A model generated the notes under the pieces. The model did not search any database and had not been told where the DNA came from. It saw nothing but the letters and a program-made list of their open reading frames with translations. A program made the position numbers and the translations under genes. From contig NC_091010.1 in NCBI RefSeq assembly GCF_041146395.1, positions 51,480,001-51,544,000 of the forward strand: 64,000 nucleotides of DNA, written 5' to 3'. Every line of letters starts with the position of its first letter. Position 1 is the stretch's first letter. This DNA comes from Eulemur rufifrons. Lineage: Eukaryota > Chordata > Mammalia > Primates > Lemuridae. Below, piece by piece: positions 45,301 to 55,829 of this stretch.

Positions 45301-46152
45301 GTGTCATTGAAGCTGTTTGCCTTTCCTTCTACATTAACACAGCAGCCACCCAAATCATGCATCTGCGTCTTGTCTGTAGAATAAACCTTCCAATAAGCCC
45401 AACTTAAATGTTTGGGGGCATCCTGAGACTCTGCTGTCTTCAAGAAAAAAAATTGATAAAGCAAACAAACAAAAAAGAATTACAAGGTGAAAGAAATGAA
45501 GATTTGGGTATTACACAAATAGAGATTGTGGTACCTTTACAGCACCCTTCTTGGCTCTCGGAGAGTTTGTTTTCCACTTTGGGTTTTGGTCGTCATCCTT
45601 TTACTTGCCCATAGCTTGACTAAAGGTGCCAATGAATTCTACCCAAAATGGAAAGGTAAGTCTGGAGCTTGAGGAGGTGACTAAAGGTGGGAAATGACAG
45701 ATTAGAATGTTCATTGGTGTTGTCTCACCACTGTCATTACAGAGTTGGAGGAACTGCAGCAGGCTGGCCTTTCTGCCCTGCCTTTTATACAGGAGGTCAG
45801 AGAGAATAGCCACGATGTGCAGGGTCACACAGGCTGGGATAGTGATACTGCTGTGACTTAAAAGCCCATTGTAGTCAAACTGCCTGGATTCCACAGACAG
45901 GAGTGGTGATTAAATATATGCAATGCTCCTGTTCAGGACAGGAAGTTCTGGAATATGGTGATCTGGGTTAAATTCTGATGTGTAGAGCTCTTGGAATAAT
46001 GCATTTCATAATGATTCTGCCCAATGTATGGCATAGCTCAATGGTGCTTCATTATTGCATACCTCTGAGGATAGCATGGATATCATAAATTTCCAGTTAT
46101 TTGAAGCTTCAAAGACTTGTTATGAAGATATTTAAAGTTTTTATCTGCATTG
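42366..46152. other. Mostly unrecognised sequence
   Basis: It contains (AG)n at 42745-42762, a weak sense MIR tail at about 43990-44110 ('tataaaatacttggcatagc', 'cctcatatatagtagacatt'), a CA/TCA-rich patch at 44387-44440 and a TG-rich patch at 44929-44975. Otherwise there is no recognised repeat, and no open frame with a domain. Confidence 0.45.
42745..42762 (+). repeat. (AG)n microsatellite
   Basis: Nine AG units following an A-run. Confidence 0.9.
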
Positions 46153-47300
46153 TGTTGGGGTTCAAAAAATTATACCCTGAAATAAAGGCTTTGGAAGCAG
46201 CCTCAAAAGCAGAAGTTTCTCTCTGACTTTCTTCTGCCCTCCTGTTTCTCACCCCTCCTTTTCCACCATGGCTAGCCATAGAAACTAGACTCCCTCTTTC
46301 CTGATGCAGGAAACCAGAACCGCTTTCCTCCAAAGCCAGCCATAAAACCTAAAATTATAACTCCAATTCCTTGTCTGCCTTCGCCTCTCTGTCTAAAAAG
46401 TGGCAATAAAGAAATTATTTGACCTACATTGTTTGGCTGTAGGTCATGAGACCACCTTCTAGAGAAGGCCTTGCCACATGCCCAGAAGGACAGAATGCTG
46501 AACAGAGAGGCCAAGAAGAGTCTAAACATGTAGCAGAGGGAATGGCTTGGAAACAAAATAAAACAAAACAGGAAGGGATGTTTTCTGTCTCTTTAAAGCT
46601 TCCCCTACTCTTTTGAAAACTGAGGCCTCAATCTCTGACTCAGAGGCAGGTGGTCGGAAGGGGAGGCAGGGGAATGTCTTTTGCTCTTTGTGTTACAGGA
46701 GATAGCTCAGCTGAACTGCGGCTCTATCTCATGCTCGGTGCCTGGCCGGGGGAGGTCTGGGTGGGCCTCCCAGGAGGGCAGAGGTCACAGGCTTTGTCTT
46801 CTCAGAAATGGGATGATTATGATGATTAACAACAGTAGACCAGAATGGAGGGTCCTCCCTTTAAAAGGTCTGTATTTCTGCTTAGGTACAGGAATTTGGA
46901 TTGTGAGATGATAGTTGGCCATTTTTCCTCTGGCAAAGTAATAAACTTCTCTTTCCTTCTCCTCAAACGATTTGTTCTCATTCTCCTCATGCAGACTGGA
47001 GGACAAGTGCCAAATTTTCGGTAACAAACAGACAACCTTGCTGGGTTTCCCATTAGCATTAGTGCATACTCTTTTTTTTGTCCAGTTGTTTTTCTGCACG
47101 GCTATCCACACTTTGTTGAGCCCACACATACAAATGGACAGTTTTCTCTGTATATTTTGGTCTTCATTCTGCAGGCTCCTGTATCATGTGAAACTGGTTA
47201 AATAAGTTTGTATGCCTTTTCTCCTATTAATCTGCCCTTTTTTGGTTGATTTTTCAGCTGAACTGTCAGAGGGCAAATGGGAAATTTTCCCCTCACCCCT
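46153..47300 (+). mobile_element. Degenerate ERV LTR block, probably two LTRs
   Basis: The first part begins TGTTGGGGTTC (46153) and could end at 'ttttcggtaaca' (47026), about 874 bp. It holds AATAAA-type signals at about 46405 and 46941, the second in 'aagtaataaacttctctttc'. Directly after comes another LTR-like end: 'tgtatcatgtgaaactggtt', 'ctattaatctgccctttttt' and 'gatttttcagctgaactgtc', which resembles the end of the LTR at 15481. Frames of up to 114 codons on both strands (46785-47205) are not retroviral genes. Family not assigned, and no target-site duplication was found. Confidence 0.5.
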
Positions 47301-48589
47301 ACTATCACCTTCTTAGTAAACCCAGAATGAGCTGAATATAGATTCCCACCTACTGATGTAGCCCATGATCATTCTTATGAATATGAAATATGAGACCTTG
47401 GGCAAAGTTTTGTCCTCTCTGTTTTGCAGTTCATTTTTTTTTTTTCTTTTTTGGACATAATGAGGGATGGGTGGTGTATACGATTACCAAAGTCCCATTC
47501 AGCACCAAAATTCTATGATCCTCTCATTCCTGTAATTCCAAGTAGATCAGATACTTTTCCCTATATTTCAATACATGAATTCTATTTCCCTTTCTTCCTT
47601 CAAAAATGCAGTCAGCAGCTTATTAAATATAATCCCTCAAAAGCCCAAAGGCAATACTGCCACTTTAGAAGGTTTTCCTCCCAGAAAGCTGTTTAATTTG
47701 ATGGTTATTATTTGTTTGTCAAAGCCCCACTGTTTATTCAGATTAATTAAAAACAATTGTTCCAGCTGCAGCACGGTAGTGCTCCTTGTAATTAAAATAT
47801 CTGCAATCCCAAATTCACCAACCTACATGTGATCCCTTTCAAAAGCCTTTAACCTTTCTCTGCAAGGCAATGCAACTCAAACTGCCTCAGACCTGTGTCA
47901 GTAAATGGGAAAATGGAATCCTTAAACACGGACCTTATATTGTTGAAATCTCATGACATAAAGCTGTTAGGGATGGCCCCCAAAATTGAGATTGCTAAAT
48001 TGAAACCCCTAGATTAGTCCTGAATTAGACAACAGGAAGTGAAACTGAGCTACTAAATCTTAAACTCATTTAAAACATCATCTTCTAGCAGATGATACTT
48101 TTAAAAGTGTTTTGCTGTTTTGATTATCAAGAGTGCTTATGTGTTATGGATTAGTAGATGCTATCATTTCCAAATAAATAAAAATAGTTAATAAGAAATA
48201 AATAGCTATTTGATAAAATAAATCCAATTTATTTAAGTTTGTAAATTCTGCTGAGACCAAGTACTGTTACCTGCAGTCAAATTTTTCTTATCCAAAATAA
48301 TCTCCATATAGTTGAAAATTCTCACATTTAAAAGCTTAACTGATTCACATCTAAAATATTAAAAATTGGTTTCTAGCACACACAGACCTACTGAAGAGAA
48401 GGGGGTAGAAGGAAGTTATTTTCCACCTAAATATTAAATTGAAATGCATCTTAAAGTCTCTAAAGCCGTTCATTGTTGCACAGATGAACTCCAAGTACTC
48501 CAAATAAAACCATTTGCCTCACCATTTCCAGATGCTCAAAAAATTCCACCTTTGAATTTAAGAGAGGTATGAAATATTTTGCTAATTAA

Positions 48590-48603
48590 AGGTCAGATGA
48601 CCT
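48590..48603. promoter_or_regulatory. Inverted AGGTCA half-sites, spacing 2
   Basis: The sequence AGGTCA-GA-TGACCT is a perfect 14-bp palindrome of the nuclear-receptor half-site AGGTCA. Spacing of 2 differs from the spacing of 3 typical of oestrogen receptor elements and is not the best-known arrangement. A site like this can occur by chance in 64 kb, so function is an inference only. Confidence 0.25.
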
Positions 48604-49088
48604 CAAGCCTTCTCCATTATTATTGTTATTGACAACAGTCAGTTCCTGTCCTTAACTGAAGCCATGGTGGTATTTGGAAGACATTTATTATTCAAAGCCA
48701 GGCATGTGTTCTGAGGTTGGTTTAGTTTTTTTTGTTTGTTTCTCAGCTTGTCCGGCTAGCTGTCTTAACTTCATATCTGATTGCATTCTCTTGCTCGGTC
48801 TCCAGAATAATTGTATCAGTGACTCTTTTACCAAAAATGGTTTGGACTAAAATAAAACTGTGTCTATGCCTGGGTCACTACTCAGGCAAAAATATTTAAA
48901 GCAAGACCCCAACTGTGCTACAGAGACACTGGGAAGCAGAAATGTGCCCGCAGAATCCATCCATTGTTTAAGTTCTTGCCTTTTTCAAGCCCATTCTTTC
49001 TTCCAAATGCCATTTTTAAAACTGTTACATTGTCCCCCCTGTCTCCTCCTCCCCTCCACAGTCTTTACCTCTGATCTTTCCCTTTTAG

Positions 49089-49151
49089 GGCCTGCCGCTG
49101 TTCTATTGATGGAATCCATCAGGAAACTAATCTGCAAAAACACCGACTTCG
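49089..49151 (+). other. Candidate cassette exon, 63 nt (unproven)
   Basis: A pyrimidine-rich tract ending 'ctgatctttcccttttag' precedes, and the strong donor-like 'ttcg|gtaagg' follows. The 63 bases between are open in two forward frames (one reads ACRCSIDGIHQETNLQ, the other PAAVLLMESIRKLICK). I recognise neither peptide, and no partner exon is visible in the window. Splice-like pairs at this spacing do occur by chance, so this is a candidate only. Confidence 0.2.
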
Positions 49152-50574
49152 GTAAGGAACATACATATTTTAAGCAAACCGTTAAAATGGGCCCCAGCAT
49201 ACTCTGATTATTGTCTTTCTTTCTGAGAACATTCTGATAAAACATCTTCATCGTTGCATAAAGATGGATTCATTCTGGGGGCTCTAACCTTCTCCCCAGT
49301 AATTCTTCCAGGGCTGCTTGGTTGCAGAAGCACCTTTTATGCCTTTCAGTAATAAATAATACACAAGCCGCACTTGTAGCTCTGCTCTCCCAGAGCAGGG
49401 GCAGGCCTTCCTGCTCTGCATAGATACGTTCTCATGTCTTGTGGGGTTCGTTGTGGGGGGTATTGCCACACAGAAAATGATGACAGAGCAAGGGCCCCTT
49501 GTAGAGTAGCACTTTAAAATAGAAAGTTGAAAATGAATTGTTTTTATTTTAAGAGGCTCCCTTTGTTTGAACTCAGGCTTCTATTTTTCTGGCAGGGATC
49601 ATCCCACCTCACACAACAGGGGAGACCAGTAACAAGTATTTGACCAGTTCAAGAGGCAACCGTTTCACACACGGTGACTGTCTTGCGAGAAAACCATTAA
49701 AGCGCATAAATGCTGACAGTTGAGCAGATAGCCCGAGGGCTGTGCTGCAGAAACCAGACTTCAATATGTCTGTTGGTTTCCAGGGGCCTGTGTGGCTGCC
49801 TGTTTAACTGAGATGAGATTGGGGTTTCCCGTAATGATGGGGGCTGGCGAGGGAGGAGGGATAGCCGCAGGAGCGCTGAACTGCAGCCTAAACGCTGATG
49901 TGACTTGTTGATGATCTGGGAGTCCCAACCTGAGAAAATGCATCCGTCTCAATCTGAAATGATCCACTCCCAGTTCCTTGCACCACACCAGCATTTACAG
50001 GAATTAACCAACATGTTTGCAGAAAGTTAGACTGGATTCTGGTTACCAGCGTGCCACTCCACCTGAAATGGTTTTACAGGACTTGATTTTCCAGAAGTCA
50101 TGCTGTGTATCATCACCAGGGGGATCTGAGTGGGAAAAAGTAATGCACACACGATAAAGAAGGAAGCCAACTAACATTGATCACAGAGTTTAGACCGTCT
50201 TAAATCCTATTCTTCCTTTCAAAGCCCTATGTATACTTTGTTCATTGTTTGTGGGATTTCCTGAAACTGGGGAAGAGAACAACCAGTGACTCTGGCTTAA
50301 ATACTTTCTGGTGTCAGTGTGGGAGCTTTGGCTGAGAAAGCAGGCTTATTATTATTGCCAACACAAACTGAGAACATGTATTGTGCTCAGGCTGCCTCTA
50401 GCGACAGGACGAAATCCCCAGAAGACAGTGGGCACTGTGGGCTTCCAGTCCCCATGGGGAACATGATTGTCCTAGACTGCAGGGTCCTGCATACTCCTAA
50501 TTGGGAAACTTCCCAGCCAGCTGATGAGTGACAACAGAACCTAAGTGACAATCACAGGAGATGCCAAACACATT

Positions 50575-50790
50575 TAATAATAATTATGATTTGTATTACT
50601 ATAATAAATATAATGATTTCATTTCATGTGTGCACAGGTCTAATTGTTGTCCGTGTATTACCATATTTATCTTTTCACAACCCTATAAAATAGTGATATT
50701 ATTTGCTCCACCTCACAGATTAGGACCTGGTGTCAAAAAGAGATAGAATGGTTTGTCTATAGTTACATAGAGCATAGGGTTATATATTGC
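50575..50790 (-). mobile_element. MIR SINE, minus strand
   Basis: 'tgtgtgcacaggtctaattg', 'ttttcacaaccctataaaat', 'ctccacctcacagattagga' and 'gtttgtctatagttacatag' match complement MIR. Confidence 0.7.
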
Positions 50791-50794
50791 TTTG

Positions 50795-50985
50795 CCATAT
50801 TGACATATCTGTAAATCCTGATTCTCTTGCTTATGAACTGTGTGAACTTCTCCAAGTAACTTAACTTCTCTGAGCCTTATATTGATGTCACATCTAATAG
50901 TAAGACCTTGTGGGGACTAAATATTAATAAGTAATGGTTCTCATATAACTGTGCAGCAGAAGGCTTGACACAGATGAAACAATGA
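50795..50985 (+). mobile_element. MIR SINE, plus strand
   Basis: 'attctcttgcttatgaactg', 'gtgaacttctccaagtaact', 'taacttctctgagccttata' and 'gcagaaggcttgacacag' give MIR core to tail. It is followed by an A-run (50995-51010). Confidence 0.8.
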
Positions 50986-51009
50986 GTTCCAGCTAAAAAA
51001 AAAAAAAAA

Positions 51010-51160
51010 GAGCAGATGGCATTAGTCTCAACTTAAAGAGGAATTAACCATGATCCTAAGAATCTAAGGGATTTACCTAAAGCCACACAGCTAGAAGATT
51101 GCAGAACCAGAGACTGGAATTTCTAGGTAGTTTGTCATTCTCTCTACACTATCCCAAATT
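51010..51160 (-). mobile_element. MIR SINE, minus strand
   Basis: 'gggatttacctaaagccaca', 'cagctagaagattgcagaac' and 'cagagactggaatttctagg' are complement MIR. Three MIR fragments in alternating orientation lie within 600 bases. Confidence 0.75.
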
Positions 51161-53857
51161 CAGCCTAATTCAGGGAACCTCGAGTCACATGTTGTCAACA
51201 GAACTCCAACCCTGTAAAAGAGTCAGATAAAGAGAATTCACCGTTCTTAATTCTTTCCAACTTATTTTTGTTGAATCAAGAGTGTTTAGGATTATTTTTC
51301 ATTGTTGGAAAAATGAAAGTGAGATGCTTTGGCTTCATAAAAGTTAAATGCAGCACAGCCTTAAATTTCAAGGAGAGTAGCTTTGGGAGATCCTTTGGCA
51401 GAGAGATGAAAAGAAAGACCTCTTCAAAGTTTTCAGTTCTCCATGGTCAGGTCTAACAAGATACTTAGTTCTGGATTCCCACTTCTGTTTCTATCTCTCA
51501 AGAGAGGCCAGGCTGGGGCAGATCATACTACAAGCATAAAATCTTAATCACCTTCTTCCAAAATACTTATATGACAAAATGACTTAAATTTATCCACAGA
51601 TACTCAATTATTTTCCCAGTTCTAAGAAATAAAATGAAGACATTTGTACAGTCCTAAGGAATTAGAACAGAGAAATGCTTACAAAAATTTAAAAATATAT
51701 ATTCATGAGAAAAAAATATATACATAAAGTCTTTTCTCCACTCTCCTTTCCATGATTTGACTAAGTAGCTTCTGGAGTTGAAAAGGTTGTGGTCATGAAT
51801 ATTTTATCAGATTTTTGACAAGGCATCCATCTCACTGTAGAATGAGACTAGATCTTAAATCACCTTAGACAGTTTTGCTTCTTAATTAGGTGGTCAGTAC
51901 ACCAACTGGGAGATATGGGCTATATTTGGCTTCTATGATTCTGAGATGGCTGAGATCATCGAGAAGTTGAATCTGGTCCAATTATTTCTCTTGATAGTTC
52001 ACTATCTCTTCAGGTGAAGTTCTAACAAGACGTAGTTGAGATAGCACTGCTTACAATCTAACCAAGAATTCCATTTAAAAAGGGATTGCCTTTGTATATA
52101 CACACACTGTGAGCATAAACACACTAAAGCTCACCATAATCCATTCCTTCATTACGACTCAAGACATTGAACTTCCTGATCTTTTAGTTCTGTCAGAATG
52201 GTTATCAGTCACCAAATTCTTGGCTGTGCCTCATACTTCTAATTAAATTTGAGATTTGAGTCTTGAAACCAATGGAAAATAGTTAACTACTGATTATATG
52301 TTAGTTGATACAAAACAGCTAGTTTCATAATGGCTCACAATTAAAAATTCAATATCTTATCTTCTTCAGCCAGTAATTTGGCTGAAAAAAAGACACACAT
52401 TGTCCTGAATTATTTGGGTCAATAGTTATACCACATAGTCTACTCTATTTTTTCAGAAAATGTGCTTTTTTTAAAAAAAGGATTGCAGGGAGGAGGTAGA
52501 AATAGGGGGCATTTGAGAACAAAATATATGAAAGCTTATATTTCAAAAGGTTAAATGACTTGGCAAAGTAAAATTTATCTTATCAGCCAACAGCAGATAC
52601 ATATTAAGTCATTTGAGGGTAAAATGAGGTATTTTGTATACATATACTAAAAGGAGGAAATGCGTAAGTACTATATTGTGGTTCTGGATAAACATGGTGA
52701 TTTGGAAAATAAAATGCCTTTTATATCTATTGCATTTGATATGTACCCAAATTTACAGCTAAAAAAAAATAAGGATATAAACACAGAAGGACAAACAGAA
52801 TGACAAAGGAGACAATATCAGATAAGAGATATCAACAGAGTTTTGAAAGATGAAAAGAGGATAAGTAATTCATTTTGAAGAGTAGACCATGCTAATTATA
52901 ATTATATCAGAAGGCGATGGTTATGAAATTATGAGAAGTAAACTGGTTTGTCCCATAGAACTCTGAAAAGACTGGATTCTTGGAGGTCCCAAGAATCACA
53001 GAAAATGGGAATCATGTACAAGACTGAAATGTGTGAATTGGCTTACAATTCATTCCCTAGGTCCATATTCTCATGCCTTTTAGACAGAATACTATCCACT
53101 TTATAATCTTTCAGAAGATAGAATGTTTATTCCTTTCCAGAGGAACTGAACCAAGCAGAATGAGGGACAGCATGTGTGTGTTTGAACCGGCTTCAGGGTG
53201 TGAAACCTGTGCCATTGTACAGGATCTCACACTCACAAGGGTCCCATACTTGTTTAATACTCGATTGTCATAATTTTGAAATGCTTAATAATTTTGAAGA
53301 AGAAGGTCCACATTTTTATTTTGTACCAGAACCTGTAAATTATGTAGCTGGTCCTTGGTGTTTGCAGTAGGTAAGTTATCTTGAGGTATTACAGGGAAAA
53401 TATGAGCATTAAGGAAAGTATGCAAAGTGAATAATAAGTCACTGAATTTTTTTACCCTGGACTTACCCAGGATAAGATTGGTGAGATGTATTCCTCACCC
53501 ATCCCAGCCAAGGCACAAAACACACCCAGGCAACAGATTAAAGGAATATATTTTTAGGGGAAATAGAACAACCCTAAAGAATACAGATATTAGCATTTGA
53601 AGGATTTATAGTAAGAATCAGACTTGATAACTAATCAATCTACTTTGAAGGCCTCAGGAAGAACTTCCCCCTAATCTAGAGTTTCTATGATCTATTTAAT
53701 GCCCTACTCTGCAATACAAGTTCATGGCCAAGGATTATCAGATACGTGAAGGGAGCCTCAACATATCGGACAGAAATCAAAGAAAAGAAGTTCAGAAAAA
53801 TTGATTTAACACAGGGAATAGAATAAAATTGCAAAAGGAAAGTCTTTTGTTAATTTT
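51161..53857. other. No recognised gene or repeat
   Basis: AT-rich, unassigned. Two overlapping frames (53073-53370) share sequence but show no domain. A possible old LTR remnant around 53450-53680 could not be named. Confidence 0.45.
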
Positions 53858-54214
53858 CAAAATTATTTTTTATTTCAAAATATTAAGGAGATACAAATGT
53901 TTTTGTTACATAGATACCGTTTATAATGCTTTAGTCTGGGCTATAAGTGCACCAATTACATGAATAGTGTTCATTGTACCTGTTAAGTAGGTTATTACCC
54001 CTGCACTCCTTCCCTCTCCCCCTTCTTGATTTTCAGTGATTTTTATTGCTTTTTGTGCCCATAAATTAGTTTCAAATTAATGGAGAGTACATGTGGTGTT
54101 TGTTTTTCCATTCTTGAGATACTTCATTTAGGATAATAGTCTCCAGTTCTAGCCAAATTGCTGCAAAAGACATTACTTCATTCCTTATTATGGCTGAGTA
54201 GTAATCCACGGTGT

Positions 54215-54216
<2 letters not shown>

Positions 54217-54248
<32 letters not shown>
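54217..54248 (+). repeat. (AT)n microsatellite inside L1
   Basis: About 16 AT units in the minus-strand L1, at the place equivalent to the (CA)n at 589 in the first L1: between the complement of 'aaaatgtg' and of the codons preceding ITTQP/MEYYSA. Confidence 0.95.
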
Positions 54249-54250
<2 letters not shown>

Positions 54251-54251
54251 A

Positions 54252-54596
54252 TCACATTTTGTTAATCCACTCATGAATTGATGGGCACTTGGGTTGATTC
54301 CACATCTTAGTGATTGTGAATTGTGCTGCAATAAACATTTGAGTGCAGGTGACTTTTTGATAAAATGACTTATTTTCTTTTGGGTAAATACCCAGTAGTG
54401 GTATTGCTGGATCAAATGGTAGGTCTACTTTTAGTTCTTTAAGAAATCTCCATAGTGTTTTCCATGGAGGTTGTACTAATTTGCAGTCCCACCAACAGTA
54501 TATAAGTGTTTCTTTCTCTTTGAATCCATACAAGCATCTATTGTTTTTGGACTTTTTAATTATAGCCATTCTGAAAGGAGTAAGGTGATATCTCAT
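54252..54596 (-). pseudogene. L1 ORF2 carboxyl-terminal fragment
   Basis: A 114-codon open stretch of the minus-strand L1 portion. It reads [20 protein letters not shown] and [15 protein letters not shown], the conserved region between the ORF2p reverse transcriptase and its end. In primates this part includes the cysteine-rich segment further downstream. As an isolated piece without start, endonuclease or reverse transcriptase domains it is not functional. Confidence 0.85.
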
Positions 54597-55051
54597 CGTG
54601 ATTTTAATTTACATTTCCCTGATGATTAGTGAAATTGAATATTTTTCATGTTTATTGGCCATTGTCTATCTTTCTTTGAAAATCTTCTGTTCATGCCTTT
54701 TGCCCACTTTTTAATAGGGCTGTTTTTTTCTTACTGATTTGTTTGAGTTCTCTGTAGATTCTGGATATTAGCCCTTTGTTGGCTGTATAGTTCATGGATA
54801 TTTTCTCCCATTCTGTAGGTTGTCTGTGTGCTCTGTTGATTATTTCCTTCTGCTGTGTAGCAGCTTTTTAATTTAATGAAATACCATTTATTTATTTTTT
54901 GTTGCTATAATTGCTTTGGGGTCTTAGTTATAAATTTTTTGCTTAGGTAGATGTTTAGAAGAGTTTTTCCTACATTTTCTTCTGGAATTCTTATAGTTTC
55001 ATGCATTACATTTAAGTCTTTTATACATCTTGAATTAATTTTTGTAAGTGG

Positions 55052-55270
55052 TTAGAGATAGGGGTCCATTTTCACTCTTCTGCCTGTGGTTATCCAATTT
55101 TCCCAGCACCAATTATTGAATAGGGCTTCTTTTGCCTTGTGTACATTGTTGGCTACTTTGTCAAAGATCAGTTGGTTGTAGGTAGATGGTTTTATATATG
55201 GGTTCTCTGTTCTGTTCCATTGGTCTATGTCCCTATTTTTGAACCAGTACCATGATGTTTTGGTTATCAC
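55052..55270 (-). pseudogene. L1 ORF2 mid-region fragment
   Basis: 72 codons of the minus-strand L1 portion, with '[16 protein letters not shown]' and '[20 protein letters not shown]', conserved in L1 ORF2p downstream of reverse transcriptase. It ends at the inversion breakpoint (55273/55274). Confidence 0.85.
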
Positions 55271-55273
55271 TTT

Positions 55274-55741
55274 TTGCTGACAATGAGCTTGTATCTAGCA
55301 AATTCCAAAGACTCCACTAAGAGACTCCTGAGATTGATAAATAAATTCAGCAAAGTCTCAGGCTACAAAATCAATGTACAGAAATCAGTAGCATTCCTAT
55401 ACACCCATAACAGTCAAACTGAGAGTCAATTCAAAGACTCAATACCATTCACAATAGCTGCAAGGAAAATGAAATACTTAGGAATATATGTAAGCAAGGA
55501 GGTGAAAGATCTCTACAAGGAGAGCTATGGAACACTGAGGAAAGAAATCGCAAATGACACAAACAAATGGAAAAACATATCATGCTCATGGAGAGGTAGA
55601 ACTGACACTGTTAAAATGTCTATACTGCCTAAAGTGATTTATAGATTCAATGCAATTCCCATCAAAATACCAACATCATATTTCACAGATCTAGAGAAAA
55701 TAATTCTATGCTTTGTTTGGAACCAGAAAGAGCCCAAATAG
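55274..55741 (+). pseudogene. Inverted L1 ORF2 fragment (after reverse transcriptase)
   Basis: A 155-codon frame in the inverted segment. It reads [20 protein letters not shown], then [19 protein letters not shown] and [19 protein letters not shown], all standard L1 ORF2p sequence just after the reverse transcriptase core. It covers roughly a tenth of ORF2 and lacks the catalytic domains. The long open frame shows that this insertion is younger than the L1M copies. Confidence 0.9.
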
Positions 55742-55829
55742 TCAAAGCAATGTTAAGCAAAAAGAAGAAATCTGGAGTTATCACATTGCCAGACTTCAAA
55801 TTATACTACAAGGTTATGTTAATTCTTTT

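Larger units (their letters stand above)
47301..50570. other. Longest repeat-poor block; candidate regulatory DNA
   Basis: I recognise no transposable element in about 3.3 kb, which is unusual for this window. Base composition from about 48590 onward is more balanced, with scattered CpGs at 49660-49900. It contains a palindromic AGGTCA-type motif (48590-48603) and an exon-like 63-base segment (49089-49151). Several open frames cross it (for example 48860-49207, 115 codons), none with a recognised domain. Confidence 0.4.
53858..55816 (-). mobile_element. Lemur L1 with twin-priming 5' inversion
   Basis: Two parts of one 5'-truncated L1. From 53858 to 55273 it reads on the minus strand: the tail at the left (complement of an A-rich end and 'aacatttgt' 3' UTR), then ORF2 going upstream to the complement of 'gtgataaccaaaacatcatg'. 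From 55274 to about 55816 the next upstream L1 segment is on the plus strand and stops at 'ctacaaggttat', exactly where the minus part would continue. This is the signature of twin priming. The flanks 'tgttaatttt' (53848-53857) and 'tgttaattct' (55817-55826) look like a short target-site duplication. (AT)n at 54217-54248 interrupts it. Confidence 0.88.

Noticed and set aside
46785..47129. 114-codon minus-strand frame with an overlapping 77-codon frame on each strand
   Set aside because: It lies in a degenerate LTR block. No gag, pol or env motif is visible, and the overlaps on both strands argue against coding.
48860..49207. 115-codon plus-strand frame
   Set aside because: No domain, biased low-complexity composition and no promoter or matching splice pattern for the full frame. 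Only the inner 63-nt exon-like part was kept as a weak candidate.
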